DNA of 24,155 nt, taken from an uncultured Eubacteriales bacterium (GTDB lineage: Bacteria > Bacillota > Clostridia > Oscillospirales > CAG-382). The notes beneath the pieces are model-generated. The model made no database searches, was not told where the DNA came from, and was given only the letters and a program-made list of their open reading frames with translations. The stretch spans positions 1 to 24,155 of the forward strand of contig URSI01000002.1 in the NCBI GenBank assembly GCA_900550505.1, written 5' to 3'. Both the position numbers and the translations under genes were made by a program. This document shows, in pieces, positions 16,016 to 23,929 of this stretch. Numbering within the stretch: position 1 is the stretch's first letter; each line of letters starts with the position of its first letter.

Positions 16016-16849
16016 ATGTTAGACAAGAATATCCCCGGCAAGGGATGCAATGATATGTGCTGCATTGATGTCAACAAGATATTCGACTCGGCGCGAGACA
16101 AGGACTGTCTTGAAAATCTCAGAGTGTTTCTGAGTGCCGATGCGCAGGAGGCGCTGGACCGCGCTTCAAGCATCCGCTGCCGCAACGTCGATATAGTATC
16201 CACGAGCATAAGCCTCGAAACGGTGCCGTTCAACAAGGGATACTATCAGGTAAATGTACGATTCTATTTCTGCTGCACCTTCGACGTGTGTATATACAAC
16301 GGAACGGTACAGGAAATAAGAGGAGTTGCCGCATGCGACAAGCGGATACTGCTTTTCGGCGGAGAAAAGAACATCAGCATCTTTACTTCGGACCCGAACA
16401 ACAATTCGTTCTGTCCTCAGGCTCCGACGGATTGCGAGGCACAGTCTACTCTGCCCACTGCGGTGGTAGAGGTGGCTGCCCCCATTTGTCTGGATACCAG
16501 AGTGGTGGATTGCAACCGTCCTTTCGGATCCTGCTGCTGCGGTGTGGATGCGTTGCCCGATTCCATCCGTTGCTGCAACGGCACTCCGGTCGCCGACGGC
16601 TTCGGAACGAACCGGCTCTTTGTGACGATAGGCATATTTACCGTCATCAGGCTTGTACGTCCCGTGCAGATCATGCTTCCTTCGTGCAACTATTGCCTGC
16701 CCGACAAGGACAGCACTCCTGCCGGCTGTGCGAACGATCCGTGCAGCGTATTTGCCTCGCTCGGATTCCCGACGGGAGAATTTATACCTTCAACAGAACC
16801 TCAGGAGCAGGAAAATCCTCCGCATCAGCACGGCTGCGGCGGCAGATAA
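16016..16849 (+). CDS. Cysteine-rich conserved protein of unknown function
   Basis: The 277-residue product has about 23 cysteines spread along its length, many in pairs or triplets (CC at 15-16, FCCTF, GSCCCG, RCCNG). It has no signal peptide or membrane helix. The N-terminal part (CCIDVNKIF, DCLENLRVFL) and the strand-rich centre (FNKGYYQVNVRFYFCC) look like an ordered domain; the C-terminal tail is Pro/Glu/Gln-rich and ends HQHGCGGR. I do not recognise the family with certainty; my impression is a clostridial conserved hypothetical. A metal-binding, redox or spore-coat role are all possible and unproven. ATG 16016 is chosen for its GGAGGT site six bases upstream; the longer frame from 15866 crosses the palindrome and lacks a site. 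It forms its own transcription unit between two terminators. Confidence 0.82.
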   Translation: MLDKNIPGKGCNDMCCIDVNKIFDSARDKDCLENLRVFLSADAQEALDRASSIRCRNVDIVSTSISLETVPFNKGYYQVNVRFYFCCTFDVCIYNGTVQEIRGVAACDKRILLFGGEKNISIFTSDPNNNSFCPQAPTDCEAQSTLPTAVVEVAAPICLDTRVVDCNRPFGSCCCGVDALPDSIRCCNGTPVADGFGTNRLFVTIGIFTVIRLVRPVQIMLPSCNYCLPDKDSTPAGCANDPCSVFASLGFPTGEFIPSTEPQEQENPPHQHGCGGR

Positions 16850-16866
16850 AAACAGCACAATCAGCA

Positions 16867-16904
16867 CCGGGGCGCGCCGCACGGCACGCTCCGGCGGATT
16901 TTTT
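16867..16904 (+). terminator. Rho-independent terminator after the Cys-rich gene
   Basis: A 12-bp GC-rich stem (16867-16878 with 16883-16894, one G-T wobble and one C-A mismatch) with loop GCAC is followed by CGGA and six T residues (16899-16904). Confidence 0.85.
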
Positions 16905-16940
16905 GTGTATAAATTTACGTGAACAGGAAGAAAAAAACGG

Positions 16941-16969
16941 TTGCAATCTTTTGAGAAAAGTGGTATATT
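16941..16969 (+). promoter_or_regulatory. Extended -10 promoter of the apbE-rnf operon
   Basis: TTGCAA (16941-16946), a 17-base spacer and TATATT (16964-16969) are present, with TG one base before the -10 box, which makes an extended -10 element. It lies 45 bases before the chosen apbE start. The short leader leaves no room for an FMN riboswitch. Confidence 0.82.
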
Positions 16970-17013
16970 GTATTGGATAGTGTCCGATCGGTATGAACAG
17001 GAGGCTGGATTGG

Positions 17014-18006
17014 TTGAACGCAGGCGGCGGTAAGCGTGCGAATACGGTCGCGGTGACGATTGTCGCTGTTGTAGTTGTGGCGGCAGTCGTTTTTATCATG
17101 TTCTTTTTCTCAGGCCGGCGCCAGTATGCAGGGACCGGATATATGATGGGCGCTTATGTGCGGGTAACGGTATACGGAAGTGATTGTACAGCAGAGGCTT
17201 TGGCGGCAGTAAATGATTGCGAGTCTCGTCTTTCACACCGTATCGCAGGCTCGGAGACCGCCATGTTCAACAACGGTGAGACGTTTGAGCAGTCACAGCA
17301 ATTCAGGGATATCATGGAGCTTTCCGCTTCTCTGAAGGAGCTTACAGACGGTGCTTTTGATACGGGGGTGCTCAGGCTCACGTCGCTTTGGGATTTTGAT
17401 TCGGGCAAACATGTGATACCGGACGACGAGCCGCTGCGTGAGGCGGTCGCTGCGGTAGCTGCCGGGAACGGCGGGCTGGATTTGGGCTCGGTGGGCAAGG
17501 GCGCGGCATGTGACAGCGCTGCCGCCGTGCTGAAAGATAACGGCGCATCGGGCGTGGTCGCAGTGGGCGGAAGTCTTGCGTGTGTGGGTGAGAAGCCCGG
17601 AGGCGGAGATTGGAATATCAATGTCCGCGACCCGTTCGGCGGCGCATCGGACACCTTGCTTACGCTTTCGCTCGGCGAGTGCTTCATTTCGACTTCCGGC
17701 AGTTATGAAAAGTTTTTCATCACGGACGGAGAGCTTTATCACCACATACTTGACCCGCGTACCGGGATGCCGGCAGTGAGCGATATCGTTTCGGTTACGG
17801 TGATAGCCGGTTCCGGAGCGCTTTCGGACGCGTTGTCGACCGCCATGTTCGTCGTAGGTGAGGAACGGGCGTTGGAGCTTTGTGAGTTTTTTGATGCCGA
17901 AGCATTGCTTGTTCACGGCGACGGCAGCATAACAGCCACGGACGGTCTGCTCGGCTCTATAAACGCTTCTGCGGATACGGAGATATCATATGAAGCTGGC
18001 AGGTAA
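17014..18006 (+). CDS. apbE: ApbE family FAD:protein FMN transferase
   Basis: ApbE uses FAD to attach FMN covalently to a Thr or Ser in a D-G-x-S/T-x-A-T motif on membrane redox subunits. Here it should modify RnfD and RnfG, which both carry that motif. A membrane helix (about 8-33) is followed by the transferase domain on the outer side: TGYMMGAYVRVTVYG, LDLGSVGKGAACDSAA, VAVGGSLACVGEKPGG, ISTSGSYEKFF, YHHILDPRTGMP and SDALSTAMFVVG in family order. TTG 17014 is the likely start because AGGAGG (16999-17004) lies nine bases upstream; the in-frame ATG 16993 has no site. A classic lipoprotein cysteine is absent, so anchoring is by the helix. It is the first gene of the operon and overlaps the next by 17 bases. 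Confidence 0.94.
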   Translation: MNAGGGKRANTVAVTIVAVVVVAAVVFIMFFFSGRRQYAGTGYMMGAYVRVTVYGSDCTAEALAAVNDCESRLSHRIAGSETAMFNNGETFEQSQQFRDIMELSASLKELTDGAFDTGVLRLTSLWDFDSGKHVIPDDEPLREAVAAVAAGNGGLDLGSVGKGAACDSAAAVLKDNGASGVVAVGGSLACVGEKPGGGDWNINVRDPFGGASDTLLTLSLGECFISTSGSYEKFFITDGELYHHILDPRTGMPAVSDIVSVTVIAGSGALSDALSTAMFVVGEERALELCEFFDAEALLVHGDGSITATDGLLGSINASADTEISYEAGR

Positions 18007-18358
18007 GGCGGATATTGTCATAATCGCTGCGGCATTATTGCTTCTGGCTGTACTTTATGCTGTGTTTTCCGGCGGGGGATCACATCGGTTCGCCGTGATC
18101 GAGCACGACGGGAAAACCCTGCGGGTGGATATGGATGCGCTGAGCGAGCCGGAACGCTATACCTTTGAGTGCGGTGACGGCATGGTGATCGTCGTCGTAT
18201 CTCCCGAAGGTGCCTGGTTCGAAAGTTCACCTTGTCCGGACGGTATATGTGTCGCTGCGGGGAAGCTGGACAGTCCGGGCGATACTGCGGTGTGTCTGCC
18301 GTGTCGGGTCAGTCTGCATATAGAAGGCGGAGATGCGCCTGACGGGTATACGGGATGA
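17990..18358 (+). CDS. NusG domain II-containing membrane protein
   Basis: A 122-residue protein with one N-terminal membrane helix (about 8-26) and an extracytoplasmic NusG_II domain. The domain shows the family signature SSPCPDGICVAAG and AVCLPCRV with cysteines C82, C87, C102 and C105. Many homologues have Asn or His where C105 stands, so this copy has one extra Cys. Such proteins recur next to apbE and rnf genes in Clostridia; the molecular role is not established. A GGAG site precedes the ATG, which lies inside the end of apbE; the stop overlaps the next start (ATGA). Confidence 0.9.
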   Translation: MKLAGKADIVIIAAALLLLAVLYAVFSGGGSHRFAVIEHDGKTLRVDMDALSEPERYTFECGDGMVIVVVSPEGAWFESSPCPDGICVAAGKLDSPGDTAVCLPCRVSLHIEGGDAPDGYTG

Positions 18359-18900
18359 AGAAAGAACGTTTTTCTCAAAACGGGATCGTCAGGAAGGTTG
18401 CTTTTGCGGGGATGCTTTCGGCGCTTGCCGTGGCTTTTTCCGCGCTTGAATCGTTGCTGACGCCCGTGCTGCCCCCGGGCGCAAAGCCGGGGCTTGCAAA
18501 TATCGCGGTCATGCTCGGCGCTCAGTATCTCGGCTTCGGCGGAGCTGTTGCCGTGACAGTTGTGAAATCGGTATTTGTTCTTGCGACGCGCGGTACGGTT
18601 GCGTTTATGATGAGCTTTGCCGGTTCGGTTGTCTCTGCGATAGTGACGGTGCCTCTCCTGCGCAACGGAAAAGGACGGGTCGGCAGTATCGGAGTCGGTA
18701 TTGTGGGTGCGTTGACGCATAACGCGATGCAGCTTGCTGTTTCGGTCTCCATTATGGGCAAGGCAATGCTGTGGTATTCACCGGCGCTGATAATGTTTGC
18801 GCTCGTGAACGGAACATTGACGGGCACCATACTGCACTTTACAATGAAAAAACTCGTTAGGTGGACGTCTGTGCCCACCGACGGAAAGGAAATAAAATGA
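18355..18900 (+). CDS. Gx transporter family membrane protein (Hpre_diP_synt_I)
   Basis: This 181-residue protein has about five membrane helices. It shows the family opening VAFAGMLSALAVAFSALESLL, then PPGAKPGLANIAVMLGAQYLG, TRGTVAFMMSFAGS and GALTHNAMQLAVS. The family was first described as component I of heptaprenyl diphosphate synthase, but resembles small substrate-binding (S-type) transporter subunits; the substrate here is unknown. Its place between the NusG_II gene and rnfC is common in Clostridia. In this setting a flavin- or quinone-precursor link is conceivable but not shown. The start overlaps the previous stop (ATGA). Confidence 0.88.
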   Translation: MKKERFSQNGIVRKVAFAGMLSALAVAFSALESLLTPVLPPGAKPGLANIAVMLGAQYLGFGGAVAVTVVKSVFVLATRGTVAFMMSFAGSVVSAIVTVPLLRNGKGRVGSIGVGIVGALTHNAMQLAVSVSIMGKAMLWYSPALIMFALVNGTLTGTILHFTMKKLVRWTSVPTDGKEIK

Positions 18901-18904
18901 CAGA

Positions 18905-20242
18905 ATGAACGACGGATTGATATTTCCAAAAAAGCCGTTCGGCACACACGGCGGTGTCAGACCGCCTCACATGAAGCGCACGGCAGGCTGCGCGAGTATC
19001 GTGATGCCTCCCCCTCAGACGGTCAGCATCCCTATGTCACAGCATATCGGAGCGCCGTGTACGCCTTGTGTGGCGCCGGGCGACAAGGTCAGGGTCGGTA
19101 CGCTGATAGGCGATTCGACTGCTCCGGTGAGCGCGCCTGTGCACGCTTCGGTTTCAGGCACCGTGAAAAGCATAGGCGAAATGCATATGCCAAACGGCAC
19201 CGTTACGAAAACGGTGGTGATCGAGTCGGACGGCGAGATGACGCCTGCGGATTTTACACCTCCGACGGTGACAAACGCGGCGGAGCTTGTCGCGGCGGTA
19301 CGAGCAAGCGGGCTTGTCGGACTCGGCGGCGCGGGGTTCCCTGCGGCAATAAAGCTTACGGTGCCGGAAGGAAAGAGCGTCGATACCCTTATAATCAACG
19401 CGGCTGAATGTGAGCCTTATCTTACTGCCGACCATCGTGAGCTGTTGGAGAACTCATGGGATGTTCTGAGCGGTATATATGCGGTAAAGGAAATACTCGG
19501 TATCAGGAGAGTGATAATCGGCATAGAGGGAAACAAGCCGGACGCTATCAAGCTTCTTACTGAGATAGCAGATAACAGAGAGCGTGACCCGAACGATGAG
19601 GTGCGGGTATTGAAGCTTCGTTCGAGCTATCCGCAGGGCGCCGAAAAAATGCTGATACGAGCCTGTACCGGACGTCATGTGCCGCCGGGAAAGCTGCCGA
19701 GCGACGTGGGATGCATCGTTATGAACGTCACCAGCATAGCGTTTCTTGCGAGGTATCTCAAAACCGGTGCGCCGCTGACGACAAAGCGTATCACGGTGGA
19801 AGGCAGCGCGGTTTCGGAGCCGAAGAACCTGATAGTACCGATAGGCACGCCGGTACACGATGTGCTTGAGTTCTGCGGACTTGCCGCCGAACCGAGAAAA
19901 CTGCTTTACGGCGGACCGATGATGGGCACTGTCATCATCGACGATTCCATGGTGGTGCTGAAGAATACCAACGGATTGCTTGCCATGGCGGAAAAAGAGG
20001 CGACGTTGCCTGCCGAAACGGCGTGCATACGCTGCGGCCGCTGCGTGAATGCGTGCCCGATGTCGCTTTCACCGCTGCTTCTCGCTGCAGCTACTGCGCG
20101 GCGTGACGCCGCAGCGCTCGTGAAGCTCGATGTGGCTTCGTGTATGGAATGCGGATGCTGTGCTTATGTATGTCCCGCAAAGCGGAATCTTGTTCAGTCC
20201 ATGCGGTTGGGCAAAGCCATCTCGCGTGAAAAGAAAGCATAG
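18905..20242 (+). CDS. rnfC: Rnf complex subunit C, NADH-side iron-sulfur flavoprotein
   Basis: RnfC is the cytoplasmic subunit that handles NAD+/NADH and holds FMN and two [4Fe-4S] clusters. The N-terminus has the typical GTHGGVRPPHMK. A barrel-like biotinyl-lipoyl-type region follows (about 45-100). GLVGLGGAGFPAAIKL (136-151) and INAAECEPYLTADHREL (164-180) form the FMN/NAD-binding region. Cluster motifs are C374-x2-C377-x2-C380-x3-C384 and C413-x2-C416-x2-C419-x3-C423. The length, 445 residues, is normal for clostridial RnfC. The purine-rich GGAAAGGA lies 14 bases before the ATG, rather far, so translation may be coupled to the preceding gene, whose stop is seven bases upstream. Confidence 0.97.
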   Translation: MNDGLIFPKKPFGTHGGVRPPHMKRTAGCASIVMPPPQTVSIPMSQHIGAPCTPCVAPGDKVRVGTLIGDSTAPVSAPVHASVSGTVKSIGEMHMPNGTVTKTVVIESDGEMTPADFTPPTVTNAAELVAAVRASGLVGLGGAGFPAAIKLTVPEGKSVDTLIINAAECEPYLTADHRELLENSWDVLSGIYAVKEILGIRRVIIGIEGNKPDAIKLLTEIADNRERDPNDEVRVLKLRSSYPQGAEKMLIRACTGRHVPPGKLPSDVGCIVMNVTSIAFLARYLKTGAPLTTKRITVEGSAVSEPKNLIVPIGTPVHDVLEFCGLAAEPRKLLYGGPMMGTVIIDDSMVVLKNTNGLLAMAEKEATLPAETACIRCGRCVNACPMSLSPLLLAAATARRDAAALVKLDVASCMECGCCAYVCPAKRNLVQSMRLGKAISREKKA

Positions 20243-20254
20243 GAGGCGGCATAA

Positions 20255-21172
20255 ATGGAAGGAAAACTGATAGTTACATCGTCTCCGCATCTCAGAAGCG
20301 GTGTGACGACGCGCCAGATAATGCTGGATGTACTTATTTCGCTCGTGCCTTGTGTTGTGGCGGCAACGTGGATATTCGGGTTCCGTGCTCTGCTGGTGAC
20401 CGTATTTTGTGCTGCGGTCTGTGTGTTGCTTGAGTTTATATGCAGGCTGGTGATGAAGCGCGAACAGACGATAGGCGATCTTTCGGCAGCGGTCAGCGGG
20501 GTTTTGCTGGCATTGACGCTGCCGCCGTCCATAGGACTTGCGCAGGCGCTGGTCGGCTGTGCGGTGGCGATAGTGGTCGTAAAGCAGATGTTCGGCGGTA
20601 TCGGATGCAACTTCGTCAACCCCGCGCTTACTGCGCGTATCGTTATGCTGCTGTCGTTCCCGACACAGATGACGACATGGACGCTTGCGGACGGTACTAC
20701 GACCGCGACGCCTCTCGGAGGTGCCGAGGCAGGTCTTAAGGAATTGTTTTTCGGAACGGTGGGAGGCAGTATGGGTGAGACGTGTGCCGCCGCCATATTG
20801 CTGGGATTCGTTTATCTGTTGGCGCGCCGGGTGATAAGCCCCACGATACCGGTCGCATTCGCCGCCTCGGCTGCGGTGTTTGCGCTGATACTCGGGCGTC
20901 CCGTCGGATTTGAACTGCTTTCCGGCGGGTTGCTCTTCGGCGCCGTATTCATGGCGACGGATTATACAACGTCTCCGTTCACATTCCGGGGTAAGATCAT
21001 ATACGGTGTCTGCTGCGGACTGCTGACGGTGCTGATCCGTGCGTTCGGTTCGATGCCTGAAGGCGTCAGTTACGCTGTCGTTTTGATGAATATAACCGTT
21101 CCGCTTATCGAACGTGTTACTTTGCCCCGTACCTTCGGGCGTTCGGGTGGAAAGGAGGACGTGCTTAAATGA
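20255..21172 (+). CDS. rnfD: Rnf complex subunit D, flavinylated membrane subunit
   Basis: RnfD is an integral membrane subunit related to NqrB that carries covalent FMN and takes part in ion transport. It has about nine helices in 305 residues. Family blocks include VTSSPHLRSGVTTRQIMLDV, FGGIGCNFVNPALTAR and FMATDYTTSPFT. The ApbE target motif is ADGTTTATPLGG, placing the FMN-accepting residue at Thr152 (D146-G-T-T-T-A-T152). The AGGAGG ribosome binding site overlaps the rnfC stop region. The stop overlaps the rnfG start (ATGA). Confidence 0.97.
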   Translation: MEGKLIVTSSPHLRSGVTTRQIMLDVLISLVPCVVAATWIFGFRALLVTVFCAAVCVLLEFICRLVMKREQTIGDLSAAVSGVLLALTLPPSIGLAQALVGCAVAIVVVKQMFGGIGCNFVNPALTARIVMLLSFPTQMTTWTLADGTTTATPLGGAEAGLKELFFGTVGGSMGETCAAAILLGFVYLLARRVISPTIPVAFAASAAVFALILGRPVGFELLSGGLLFGAVFMATDYTTSPFTFRGKIIYGVCCGLLTVLIRAFGSMPEGVSYAVVLMNITVPLIERVTLPRTFGRSGGKEDVLK

Positions 21173-21678
21173 AAAAGCTCATCCTGCCTCCTCTGGCATT
21201 GTTCATCATATGTCTGGCAGTAAGTTTTCTGCTTGCGCTTACGAACCGACTTACAGCGGACATCATTGCCGAACGTCAGGAAGAAAATCTCCGTGACAGC
21301 CTCAAGACCGTTTTTGCGACGGCGGAGAGCTTTGAGGAGAACGGAGAAGATGTCTGGCGTGCCGTCTCATCGGGTGAGACTGTCGGATATGTATTTTCCA
21401 CTTCGTCGAAGGGGTATGGCGGAGAGGTTTCGGTGCTTACCGGTATCGGCACGGACGGAAAAGTTGTCGGCGTGACGGTACTTGAGCACAACGAGACTCC
21501 CGGTATGGGCTCAAAGGTCACCGGAACGTCGTTCCTCGAACAGTTTTTGGGCAAGGAAAGCGTTGCGCTCGGCTCGAACATAGACGGTATAACCGGCGCT
21601 ACCAGATCCTCTGCGGCTGTTACGAATGCCGTTGACGAAGCCCTGCGCATGTTTGCACAGCTGAAGGAGGCGGAGTAA
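21169..21678 (+). CDS. rnfG: Rnf complex subunit G, FMN-carrying subunit
   Basis: RnfG is anchored by one N-terminal helix (about 5-26) and has an extracytoplasmic FMN-binding domain. NETPGMGSKV and the flavinylation motif DGITGATRSS are present, with the accepting residue Thr145. The protein is 169 residues, at the short end for the family. It passes electrons between RnfD and the other membrane subunits. AAGGAGG about 12 bases upstream of the ATG gives a strong ribosome binding site. Confidence 0.96.
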   Translation: MKKLILPPLALFIICLAVSFLLALTNRLTADIIAERQEENLRDSLKTVFATAESFEENGEDVWRAVSSGETVGYVFSTSSKGYGGEVSVLTGIGTDGKVVGVTVLEHNETPGMGSKVTGTSFLEQFLGKESVALGSNIDGITGATRSSAAVTNAVDEALRMFAQLKEAE

Positions 21679-21679
21679 C

Positions 21680-22354
21680 TTGAAACGCAATCTGTTGAAT
21701 GAATTTACAAAAGGTATAATCAAGGAAAACCCCGTGCTTTGTCTCGTGCTCGGCACTTGTCCCACTCTTGCAGTGACCACGAGCGCTTCCAACGCGATAG
21801 GCATGGGCGTGGCTGCAACGCTTGTGCTGCTGTGCTCCAACATTGCCATTTCGCTTCTGCGCCGGGTTATACCCGATACCGTTCGTATCCCTGCGTTCAT
21901 AACCGTCATAGCAGGCTTTGTCACTATAGTTCAGATGCTTGTAAAGGCATATGCGCCGGAGATAGATAAGTCGCTCGGTATATTCCTGCCGCTTATAGTC
22001 GTAAACTGCATCATATTGGGCCGAGCCGAAATGTTTGCTTCCAAAAACGGCGTTCTGGCTTCGGCGCTTGACGGGCTCGGAATGGGAGTGGGATTTACCG
22101 CTGCCATGCTTGTTATGGGCATGATACGTGAACTGGTCGGGACCGGATGCCTTTTCGGCATGCAGGTGCTTCCGGGCAGCGTGTATGTTCCAATAACGAT
22201 ATTCATATTGCCTGCCGGCGGTTTCTTCGTTTTCGGTATCCTTATAGCGATAGCGCAGCGCCTGCGCAAAGGCGGGGACAAGAAACAGGCAGACGGCTGT
22301 GAGGGCTGCCCCATGGCTGCCGCCTGCAGGGAAAAGAGGGAAAAAGATGCTTAA
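21680..22354 (+). CDS. rnfE: Rnf complex subunit E, membrane subunit with Cys-rich tail
   Basis: RnfE is a six-helix membrane protein that pairs with RnfA. Structures of Rnf complexes show a [2Fe-2S] cluster between them held by conserved Cys, here probably C26 in LGTCPTL and C110 in IVVNCIILG. The start is TTG 21680, nine bases after AAGGAGG, giving MKRNLLNEFTKGIIKENPVLC, the usual N-terminus. The C-terminus extends past the last helix with a basic stretch and a CEGCPMAAAC motif (C207, C210, C216). The last eight bases overlap rnfA. Confidence 0.96.
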   Translation: MKRNLLNEFTKGIIKENPVLCLVLGTCPTLAVTTSASNAIGMGVAATLVLLCSNIAISLLRRVIPDTVRIPAFITVIAGFVTIVQMLVKAYAPEIDKSLGIFLPLIVVNCIILGRAEMFASKNGVLASALDGLGMGVGFTAAMLVMGMIRELVGTGCLFGMQVLPGSVYVPITIFILPAGGFFVFGILIAIAQRLRKGGDKKQADGCEGCPMAAACREKREKDA

Positions 22355-22949
22355 AGGACTTGTGGCCGTTTTTCTTGCGGCAATACTGACCGAAAATTAT
22401 GTGTTGATGAAGTTTCTCGGCATCTGTCCGTTCCTCGGGGTTTCCAAACGGCTCAATACTGCCGTGGGAATGTCTCTTGCTGTGACCTTTGTCATGCTGC
22501 TTGCGACTGCCGTTACTTATCCGATATATATGGAACTTCTGGTGCCGCGAGGGCTGGAATATTTGCAGACCATAGTTTTCATACTCGTCATTGCGGCGCT
22601 CGTCCAGTTCGTTGAGATCGCGCTGAAAAAGTATATCCCGTCGCTTTACAGCGCGCTCGGCATCTATCTGCCGTTGATAACCACCAACTGCGCCGTGCTC
22701 GGTGTGACAATGCTTGTCATCGAGAAGAGCGGACCCGATTACGGATTTGCACATGCGATGGTCAATGCGCTCGGTACGGGTATCGGTTATCTTGTAGCCA
22801 TGGTGCTTTTCGCCGGCGTCCGCGAGCGGCTTGAAGACGCCGATATACCGGAGTTTCTCAAGGGACTTCCGATAACACTTGTGGCAGCTTCGCTGCTTGC
22901 CGTTTCTTTCAACGGATTTGCGGGGCTTGTTGAAGGACTGCTGGGGTGA
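22347..22949 (+). CDS. rnfA: Rnf complex subunit A, integral membrane subunit
   Basis: RnfA (200 residues, six helices) is homologous to RnfE in inverted topology. It shows TENYVLMKFLGICPFLGVS with C27 and PLITTNCAVLGV with C115, the probable ligands of the membrane [2Fe-2S] cluster shared with RnfE. The start at ATG 22347 is supported by AGAGGG seven bases upstream and by the family N-terminus; a longer frame opening at 22299 merely reads through the end of rnfE. Confidence 0.97.
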   Translation: MLKGLVAVFLAAILTENYVLMKFLGICPFLGVSKRLNTAVGMSLAVTFVMLLATAVTYPIYMELLVPRGLEYLQTIVFILVIAALVQFVEIALKKYIPSLYSALGIYLPLITTNCAVLGVTMLVIEKSGPDYGFAHAMVNALGTGIGYLVAMVLFAGVRERLEDADIPEFLKGLPITLVAASLLAVSFNGFAGLVEGLLG

Positions 22950-22953
22950 TGAT

Positions 22954-23748
22954 ATGAATGAAATTATTATTGCGGTGATCATCGTTGCAGGTATAGGACT
23001 TATAGCCGGTATAGGGCTTGCGGTGGCAAGCCGCCTTATGTCGGTGCCGAAGGATGAAAAGGCCGAGGAGCTGCTCGCGGTGCTTCCGGGTGCCAATTGC
23101 GGTGCCTGCTCGTTTTCCGGCTGTGCCGGCTATGCCGCGGCACTTGCGACGGGCAAGGTGCGCACAAATCTTTGCAGCGTGGGCGGTGACGCAGTCGCCG
23201 CCGAGATATGCAGGATACTCGGCGTGGAGCAGACGGCATCGGTCAAACGCGCCGCGGTGGTGCTCTGCACGGGCGATTGCAAGGCAACTCATCCCAAGGC
23301 GGACTATGTCGGTATCAACACCTGCCGTGCAGCCGCTCAGCTGTACAGCGGTTCGGGAAGCTGCCGGTTCGGATGTATAGGATTCGGTGATTGTGTCGCT
23401 GCGTGTGAATACGACGCGCTGCGCGTATGTGACGGCGTCGCCGTAGTCAATCCGAATTTGTGCCGCGCCTGCGGGCTTTGCGTGACTGCGTGCCCAAAAA
23501 AGCTGATAACCCTCACGACTCTGGATCCGCTGCCCGTGGTCCGCTGTTCAAATACCGACAGCGGTGCCGCTACGCGCAAGGTTTGTGTGAACGGCTGCAT
23601 CGGATGCCGTATGTGTGCCAAGGTGTGTGACAGCGGGGCTGTCAGCTTTGACGGAGGCCGCGCCGTCATAGACAAATCAAAGTGCGTCGGATGCGGTAAA
23701 TGTATCGATGCATGCAAGGTCGGGTGCATAATCCCCGTGGTACGATAG
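22954..23748 (+). CDS. rnfB: Rnf complex subunit B, ferredoxin-side iron-sulfur protein
   Basis: RnfB takes electrons from reduced ferredoxin. One N-terminal helix (about 3-26) is followed by the Fes domain motif C49-x2-C52-x4-C57-x16-C74. Four further cluster motifs come next: C137-x3-C141-x5-C147-x3-C151, C170/173/176/180, C215/218/221/225 and C244/247/250/254. This predicts five [4Fe-4S] clusters in 264 residues. The ATG at 22954 gives the normal N-terminus; the GGGGTGA before it serves as ribosome binding site and overlaps the rnfA stop. It is the last gene of the operon, directly followed by a terminator. Confidence 0.97.
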   Translation: MNEIIIAVIIVAGIGLIAGIGLAVASRLMSVPKDEKAEELLAVLPGANCGACSFSGCAGYAAALATGKVRTNLCSVGGDAVAAEICRILGVEQTASVKRAAVVLCTGDCKATHPKADYVGINTCRAAAQLYSGSGSCRFGCIGFGDCVAACEYDALRVCDGVAVVNPNLCRACGLCVTACPKKLITLTTLDPLPVVRCSNTDSGAATRKVCVNGCIGCRMCAKVCDSGAVSFDGGRAVIDKSKCVGCGKCIDACKVGCIIPVVR

Positions 23749-23771
23749 GCAATGCCTTAAAGACAAAAGAA

Positions 23772-23813
23772 AACAGAGGCGTGATATTTTCGACAACGCC
23801 TCTGTTGTTTTTT
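23772..23813. terminator. Terminator after rnfB, probably bidirectional
   Basis: An 11-bp perfect stem (AACAGAGGCGT with ACGCCTCTGTT) and a 13-base loop are followed by GTTTTTT on the plus strand. On the minus strand the stem is followed by the T-rich GTTTTCTTTTG, so it could also stop the converging methyltransferase transcript. Confidence 0.87.
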
Positions 23814-23929
23814 ATCGTTTCTCATAACGGCGGTATCGCCTCGAATAATACTGCCGTGTCCACGGCTCATGAACCGCTTTTTATGCTCGTCGAACAAGCA
23901 GAAATTCGATTTGTCCGGTAAACATCATT

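Noticed and set aside
16905..17013. FMN riboswitch before apbE
   Set aside because: The leader from the predicted transcription start is under 50 bases and lacks the RFN conserved helices.
23700..23921. Plus-strand open frame overlapping the rnfB end
   Set aside because: It runs through the rnfB terminator hairpin, has no ribosome binding site and no recognisable sequence.
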